Origin: Agelas oroides
Lineage: Eukaryota > Porifera > Demospongiae > Agelasida > Agelasidae
NCBI GenBank assembly: GCA_949130485.1
Contig: OX422202.1
Coordinates: forward strand, 6,588,413-6,652,412
Length of the DNA stretch: 64,000 bases
Direction of reading: 5' to 3'
Shown here one piece after another: positions 58,862-64,000 of this stretch. Numbering within the stretch: the stretch's first letter is position 1; every line of letters begins with the position of its first letter. Below the pieces are notes generated by a model. It saw only the letters and a list, made by a program, of their open reading frames with translations. It did no database searches and was not told the DNA's origin. Position numbers and translations under genes: made by a program.

Positions 58862-59220
58862 TCCCAGATCCTCTTGAAAAAGGAGGGTGAAGAGTCTGGT
58901 AAATGGGCTGGGGTGGAAGTGTACACTGCGCCTGGTATGCAGGCACACTTGTGATTGGCTTTTGATTAGCATTCTGATGTGCGTTTATTGGAAATGCTAA
59001 CCACACAAGAGCTGTCTTTGCAAGCGCCTGCATTTCACTTTGTTGTAGAAGTTGTGAACACCAACCGGAAGCTTAGAACGCTTCTGTGAGAGTTCAGGTT
59101 CAACAGAAGACTCTACCAGTGAAGAAAAATTCTTTGAATTCCTAACCTTCCACAGCATACACTTCCACCCTAGCCGGTTTACCAGAACCTCCTTTTGATT
59201 TTACGAGGGTCTGGTTCTGA
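58862..59220. mobile_element. About 350-bp MITE, copy upstream of gene D
   Basis: Nearly identical to the gene B copy (31813-32168), more distant from the gene A copy. Confidence 0.7.
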
Positions 59221-59275
59221 GACTACCTGATAGTGAACTTGGAGCATTTTAACAGCCAGCTTGAATCTCAGATTC

Positions 59276-59752
59276 CAGGGCCGTAGCCGCTGGTCCGGTT
59301 AGTCCGGTTTCAACTGAACCACTATTTTTCCTCACTGATGGTGGCTCAGCTCAGCGGACACCCACGCGAGGTCCACACGCATATAGTATACGTTGGTAGG
59401 TGAAATGCCGCAATGTGTTGAAACTAGCGAGATGGCTGCGAACAGTATAAAAGAGTCTCTTCCGAGTCTTCCTGATGAGCCCCATCCTCTCAACTACTTT
59501 CCATTCTTCAAGAGATTGATTGGGAAGCCGATCACGAAACTAGTCCCTGCTGTAAGGCGCAATGGGCAGGAAAGTAAATATTCATACCGATGTGGACGTC
59601 TGTCATCTGGCCACTGTTTTAGTCTAAAAATGGACTCAGAAGCGATCTCAGAGCATCTAAATTTCAAAAATGTTCTAGGGAAGCACTCCCCTAGTTGTTG
59701 CATGCTCAGCACACACTTACTAGTAACCTGACCACTGATGAGTACGGCCCTG
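59276..59752. mobile_element. hAT-like MITE, copy upstream of gene D
   Basis: CAGGGCCGTA...TACGGCCCTG with GATTC flanks, same insertion site as 32228-32707, so inserted before the B/D duplication. Confidence 0.78.
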
Positions 59753-60162
59753 GATTCATATAACTTTCAGACCTGAGCAATCAAAACAGAATATCAATTT
59801 GGCATGGTCTCACAAACGTTAGTACAGCACTTATGAGAGTTGTCCAGTGCATGCCTTCAGGGGCAGTTTGACATCACAAGAAAGCATGTACAATATGAGG
59901 CAGATTTAGTATCTCTGAACAGTAAGGGAATTCGTGTTACAGTTTCAAGTTAACCCACCTACCAAAAACATTCCCTTGTCACTCTTTTTGCTAACCTACA
60001 AGATGTGTGACAGTGAAGGTCAAGAGAGAGGTCACTGAGCCTCCTGTACAAACATATCGTTCAGGACCTCCATGTGTAACGGTAAACTAAGTTACACCGC
60101 ATCTTGTGCAGCTACTACACGTTAATAGCACACTACGTTTTGCTATAAAACAAAGTACAAAC

Positions 60163-60262
60163 CTGATCTGTGTCCAGCTTTCACAGCCCGCCCCCTAGCC
60201 CTGTACATGCATCAGGTAAACAGCTCCTCAAATGTGCCCCACCCAAAGCCACTACTGCGCAT
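60163..60262 (-). promoter_or_regulatory. Candidate promoter and 5' leader of gene D
   Basis: Same CATGCGCAGTAGTGGC and GGACACAGATCAG/GTTTGT arrangement as gene B. Confidence 0.4.
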
Positions 60263-60467
60263 GTGTAAAATCACTCCAGCCAAATATGCATAATGCATAT
60301 CTACTTGCCCAGCGGTGGCTTGCCTATTCAGCTGGTGCATGTGGGGAACCACATCTTGCATGCTTTCAGTCGTAACTAGATACCCCATGCACTTGGGATA
60401 CTGAATGTATATGATGATGTTTGGCATGCTACTGTCACTGGGCCATGTTCAACTGAACTTACTGTGA

Positions 60468-61853
60468 AATTTTTTTTTTTTGAGGTAATACAACAGGTAT
60501 ATATATATATATATATATATGTACTCTGTACAGATGGGTAAAAAGGAAAGTAGGAAAAACATTGAAACCAAATAGCATATAAAGAATTGTAAGAGTTCTA
60601 TTAATGTCCAATTGGCATGTTGAGATTGACTCTGGTGTTTAGGCCTGAAGATGGACCTCAGCATGGATGAGGTCCAGGGGGTGGTCTGTCAGGTTGAAGT
60701 CCCTGGCTGGAGCATGGAAGGCAGATCTGGGACCTCGGAGGCATGTGATGGCTGAGTCGATCAAGCTGAAAGCGATCTTACATCTGATGAAGCTGAGGGT
60801 GCTACTGTATGGTTGGTCGTGTTTCTCAGAAATGAGACCTGCAAGTCTCTTGAAAGCAACCGTGGCAGACGGACCCCAACCTCCACTTGTGGACAGGACC
60901 AGAGGAGTAAAGGTACCATGCTCCACTTCGAGGACACGCTGTTCATATGCTCTCCTCTTCTCGCGTTCATGTCTTCTGTAGCAAGCGTCGGTGGAGGAAG
61001 TACAATTCGCTGGTGCATGGGAGTTGAAGATTCTGACATCAAAGAAGGTTGATTTTTTGCTTTTGTCCCAGAACTTTTGGGCCTTGATGTCAAGTCTTGC
61101 GCCTTCCTCAGTATTGGTGCTTCTGAGGGGGAATCTCTCTCCAGTCAGCGGCTGGAGAATGGGTTCGACACAAACGTTTGGGCATACCTCCGTGAGAAGT
61201 TGTGCAGTGATGTCTCTGATAGCATTGTGTCGAATGGAAGGCATGGCACCCTTCGGGCAGCTGAACGCGTGGCTAACACTAAATGGTTGGCCACATGGGC
61301 AGTGTGTGGCTAGTCTTGCTGGTGTCCAGCCAAACCTAAGGCAGAGGGCATCTCTGAAGGCCTGTTTGTGAAGGTTGAAGCCGTGTTTGGACATGGGGAT
61401 GGCTGTGAGCCATGTAGAGGCACCTTTTTCGCTGGCCTGTTCCATTGCCCTTTGCCCAGCCCCTGATAGTTTTGGTTTCAATAACTCAGCCTCTTTTGTG
61501 GTTTCTCTTCGGTTCCTTGTGCGGAGTGCAAACTTCATCTGCCTCTGCTCTTGCTGCGAGGGCTTGGGATAATTGGGGTTCCGTTGGCGGATGAGCTTCA
61601 CGAGGGGAGCAGTCACTTCCGTGCAGGCTTTGAACTGGTTTTTCGCATTTCTAGTTGGAATCTGTACACCAAGGCCACCATGACGCGCTGGTAGGGCCAA
61701 TAATTCCCTCTCTATGTCAGTGATTCCTTGTCTCCCAGTCATTGCCGGTAGAAATTGGTGCCGGATTGCTTCCTCTAATGGTTGCAAGAGAGGTTCTATG
61801 CCAGGAGCAGTGCGCATGAGGAACGTCCACCTGCTCGTAAGGGCGTGGGTAAA
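60468..61853 (-). mobile_element. 5'-truncated non-LTR retrotransposon
   Basis: The minus-strand element ends in a poly-A tail (poly-T at 60468-60480) preceded by an (AT)n stretch (60500-60520). Its ORF is open from the truncated 5' edge (THALTSRWTFLMRTAPG) to a stop at 60639. Comparison with the B/C junction shows it replaced about 199 bp (33430-33628) of flanking DNA, including the 23-bp hairpin. Confidence 0.82.
60639..61817 (-). CDS. C-terminal part of a non-LTR reverse transcriptase polyprotein
   Basis: About 392 residues (open further upstream to about 61853). No RT catalytic motif is present; this is the region after RT. It contains LPARHGGLGVQIPTRNAK, a Cys-Cys-His-Cys zinc knuckle (CPCGQPFSVSHAFSCPKG), and RLDIKAQKFW...FFDVRIFN, which resembles a restriction-like endonuclease Asp motif as in R2/NeSL-type elements. 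The same C-terminal region is common in cnidarian and sponge retroelements. It cannot be autonomous because the 5' part is missing. Confidence 0.72.
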   Translation of the reverse strand: MRTAPGIEPLLQPLEEAIRHQFLPAMTGRQGITDIERELLALPARHGGLGVQIPTRNAKNQFKACTEVTAPLVKLIRQRNPNYPKPSQQEQRQMKFALRTRNRRETTKEAELLKPKLSGAGQRAMEQASEKGASTWLTAIPMSKHGFNLHKQAFRDALCLRFGWTPARLATHCPCGQPFSVSHAFSCPKGAMPSIRHNAIRDITAQLLTEVCPNVCVEPILQPLTGERFPLRSTNTEEGARLDIKAQKFWDKSKKSTFFDVRIFNSHAPANCTSSTDACYRRHEREKRRAYEQRVLEVEHGTFTPLVLSTSGGWGPSATVAFKRLAGLISEKHDQPYSSTLSFIRCKIAFSLIDSAITCLRGPRSAFHAPARDFNLTDHPLDLIHAEVHLQA

Positions 61854-61907
61854 GACAAAGTCTAACTATATCTTCTGCAAGAACAGCACAAATGAGTGTT
61901 GGTTAGA

Positions 61908-62059
61908 CTGGGCAAACTAGTACGTCTTTCGCGATCAGCTTCTTTGCAAACAGTTTATCAGCAAGTCTCTCTGCAGACAGAACGGCACCAAAGGTGGTCA
62001 ATAACTGTACGTGTCAAAGTTTTCCTGAAGCTCCTGGTATTCACGAGTCTCTATACCAC
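61908..62059 (-). pseudogene. Decayed CARD exon downstream of unit E
   Basis: Same frameshifted relic as 33667-33818, with identical lesions, so decay happened before the unit was duplicated. Confidence 0.75.
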
Positions 62060-62287
62060 CTGTAGAATGTCAATAAAACCAGAATCTTACGTGAGTGCAA
62101 GCACCAATATTGTGTGCTCTGAGTAACAGGTTAGATACTTGTACATATGATGTTATGTAAGCAACAAGTCCACCAATCACAGGGAAGTAGCTATGTGTAC
62201 AAAGGCTGCCTATGGTTTATTGCTGTCTAGCACCACTTTGCCACACTTGGTGGTGAACGTGAGTTTTTCATTCCTATGACGGGTGTC

Positions 62288-62340
62288 GTCTCACTGGCCA
62301 CACCCTCTTCTGCAAAAGAATGGGGTGTGGCCAGTGAGAC
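62288..62340. repeat. Perfect 18-bp-arm hairpin, second copy
   Basis: Same arms as 34047-34099, at the start of higher-order unit 3. Confidence 0.85.
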
Positions 62341-62568
62341 TGTGTTGGGTGCACCACGGCACTAACCTATATGTACTCATATTGGATGCCCACTGCTGTC
62401 TATGTAGGCCTGTGCCTAGGCCAGCAGTAATTAACCAGGTTGCGCAACCCACCATTTTTCCATCCCCATGGTATGTTTTTGCAAGGTGCACTTTAAATAA
62501 GTTCATCAACCATCCTGCAAACATGTAAGTATGACATCACTCAACCATACGTCTGTTCTCCTATCTAG

Positions 62569-63324
62569 GCCCAAAGTAATCCCTGCAACAAACTAACAGT
62601 ACTAGCTATAAAAATAGTAAAGTTCCCAGACTCCGCCCATCCTTACAACGTGTGTGCGTGCGTTGCTTGCAGTATGGATTTGCACCTGCATGGGAACGAG
62701 GCTAGCATTGTTAAATTTTTGTCACAAATTTTTTCTCTGTCCTCCACCCTCCCACTATTCTAACCATATAAGGAAATATCACATCTGAAAGATGTACAAA
62801 TAATCAGTGAGCAGCTGTTTGTTTTACTACACAGAGACAAGTGCTGGCACTCCCACTCAGATCCTACCCATCAGAGGAAGTACAGGGTGAGGTACATCCT
62901 TGACTGGTTGCTAGGAATGAGGCTCCGCTACACCTGTCCACAGACCATGCATGAGCTACACGGATGAACGTTGCTCTGCCCGAGGATTACAGAAGATCGT
63001 CACCTCCACCCAAGTTATGGTTGCAACAAACCAACAAAGCTGTTGCCTCATTCCCAGGCTCTCCCCGCACACATACTGCAAGCAACGGAAAGCTGGGTGG
63101 GGCCTGGAAACGAGGCTAACAAAGCTGGGCAGGGCCTGGAAACGAGGCTAACAAAGCTGGGCAGGGCCTGGGAACGAGGCTAACAAATCTGGGCAGGGCC
63201 TGGGAACGAGGCTAACAAAGCTGGGCAGGGCCTGGGAATGAGACTAACAAACCTGTATGGTTGCTGCACAGTACTGGTACAGTCCCTCACCTCCAGGACT
63301 GACCTGTCCTGCTCCCGCGGGATG
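62569..63324. other. Start of higher-order unit 3, intergenic, with an internal deletion
   Basis: Matches 1-160 and then jumps at about 62732 to sequence equivalent to about 2010, so the minisatellite and neighbouring 1.85 kb of unit 1 (0.8 kb of unit 2) are absent. Contains the 32-bp repeat array at about 63095-63250. Confidence 0.75.
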
Positions 63325-63635
63325 TCAGGAACATTTCACGGCTGCAATGTCATCAGCGAGGATACCAAGGTCGACATCGTGTAGCACTTCAATCAGTGTG
63401 TCCCAGGAGACGGGGAGTCTGCCTCTACCAGCGATCCATTCTTGAAGGACTTTTGTGTTGATCTGTTCAGGACTGTCCCTGCACTCATGAGTGATGGACT
63501 GCATTCTGGCACCGTTTGTGTCTTCCAGAAGGAGTACCCCAAACTTCATAAAGTTGGCACCAATCTGCTGGGGGATGTTGATGCGTCTTTCTCTTCCCCG
63601 GAACCTGATCAGTTCTATCAATGTGGGCTGCTCTC
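63325..63635 (-). CDS. Gene E terminal exon: death domain
   Basis: 311-nt phase-1 exon, acceptor TTCCCAG, ending VKCS and TGA. Differs from A by FMKF for FIKF and GILADD for GTLADD. Similarity to A and C upstream of the exon ends at about 63665, so either the rest of gene E lies beyond an unrelated insertion to the right, or this is an orphan exon. Confidence 0.75.
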
Positions 63636-63665
63636 CTGGGAACAGGAAGGGGTTAAAAGTACATA

Positions 63666-64000
63666 AAGTCACAAAAAAGTTTGCCAAACGCAAACAAGCA
63701 CATGTAGGGATGAAATCCTCAAAAACCAACCAAACAAGACGGGAACGACACCACAATACTTTTACACCATCCCTACATCTTGTGCCATTTTGCCAAAACT
63801 GTGTGTTTGTATTTGTTTTTTAGTTGTGTGTAGAAGAGGGTTGTCTTGTAGATGGAAGGGTGTGGCGTGGGTGTGTTGTGCATAGTGAGTATGTTGTGTT
63901 GTTGGTGGTTGCTACTGAGTGTAGCAGGTATGGTCCAAGTTGTGTGTAGAAGGTGTGGAGTGAGTGAGGAGTGGTGAGTGTGTGTGTTATGTTGGAATGT
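63666..64000. other. GT-rich sequence at window end
   Basis: From about 63820 the plus strand is strongly G/T-biased (gttgtgtgtagaag, gtggtgagtgtgtg) without a fixed repeat unit. Not a recognisable gene or telomere repeat. Confidence 0.5.

Noticed and set aside
60212-60427. Minus-strand 71-codon frame including GFGWGTFEELF
   Set aside because: Overlaps the conserved leader, but the frame is not kept in A or C.

Overview
The window is eukaryotic and almost certainly animal. It has spliced genes with GT-AG introns, death and CARD domains (death-fold modules typical of Metazoa), kelch propellers, ROCO GTPases, many small inverted-repeat transposons, minisatellites and CA tracts. The mix of an expanded kelch/ROCO family with KDZ-type transposase genes is most reminiscent of a sponge. 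That is inference; the species cannot be read from the sequence. No rRNA, tRNA, CRISPR or prokaryotic operon was seen.

The core is a tandem cluster of one gene family, all on the minus strand. There are four complete copies (A, B, C, D from left to right) and the last exon of a fifth (E). I could assemble each copy into a gene model with consistent splice phases: exon 1 is a kelch propeller, exon 2 is a Roc GTPase plus COR domain, exon 3 is a 55-nt micro-exon, exon 4 is a linker exon, and the terminal exon(s) encode a death-fold domain. Predicted lengths are 1198 aa (A, 3597 nt), 1209 aa (B, 3630 nt), 1186 aa (C, 3561 nt) and 1332 aa (D, 3999 nt). The terminal module differs: A, C and E end in one type of death domain, B ends in a CARD-like domain, and D ends in a different, two-exon death domain followed by nine copies of a 9-aa repeat. 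Kelch exons differ mostly at short sites in the inter-strand loops of the blades, where kelch proteins such as KEAP1 contact ligands. The rest is nearly identical. This looks like a diversifying sensor (propeller), switch (Roc-COR) and effector (death/CARD) receptor family, comparable in logic to NLRs. It is the main candidate for an undescribed system.

Layout: 1-2627, intergenic with a 28-copy 40-bp minisatellite. 2628-10844, gene A, with a 1.15-kb palindromic transposon in its first coding intron. 11000-12530, gene A upstream region with two small transposons. 13000-18225, two violaxanthin de-epoxidase (VDE)-like lipocalin genes, the second frameshifted. 18670-20010, CA tract and 62-bp minisatellite. 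20458-22328, plus-strand KDZ transposase-like gene. 23606-30962, gene B. 31000-33210, gene B upstream region. 33660-34330, CARD relic and hairpins. 35875-46110, gene C, with a 2.8-kb transposon in its intron. 46300-49500, gene C upstream region with unrelated sequence. 50845-57825, gene D. 58000-61853, gene D upstream region and a truncated non-LTR retrotransposon. 61900-63660, CARD relic and terminal exon of E. 63670-64000, GT-rich sequence.

A higher-order duplication is visible. Sequence 1-34327 (A+B) and 34328-62568 (C+D) start at the same junction, and a third unit starts at 62569. A resembles C, B resembles D in its upstream region, and transposons present or absent in each copy give relative ages. 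All statements are from reading by eye; no alignment, database search or expression evidence was available.
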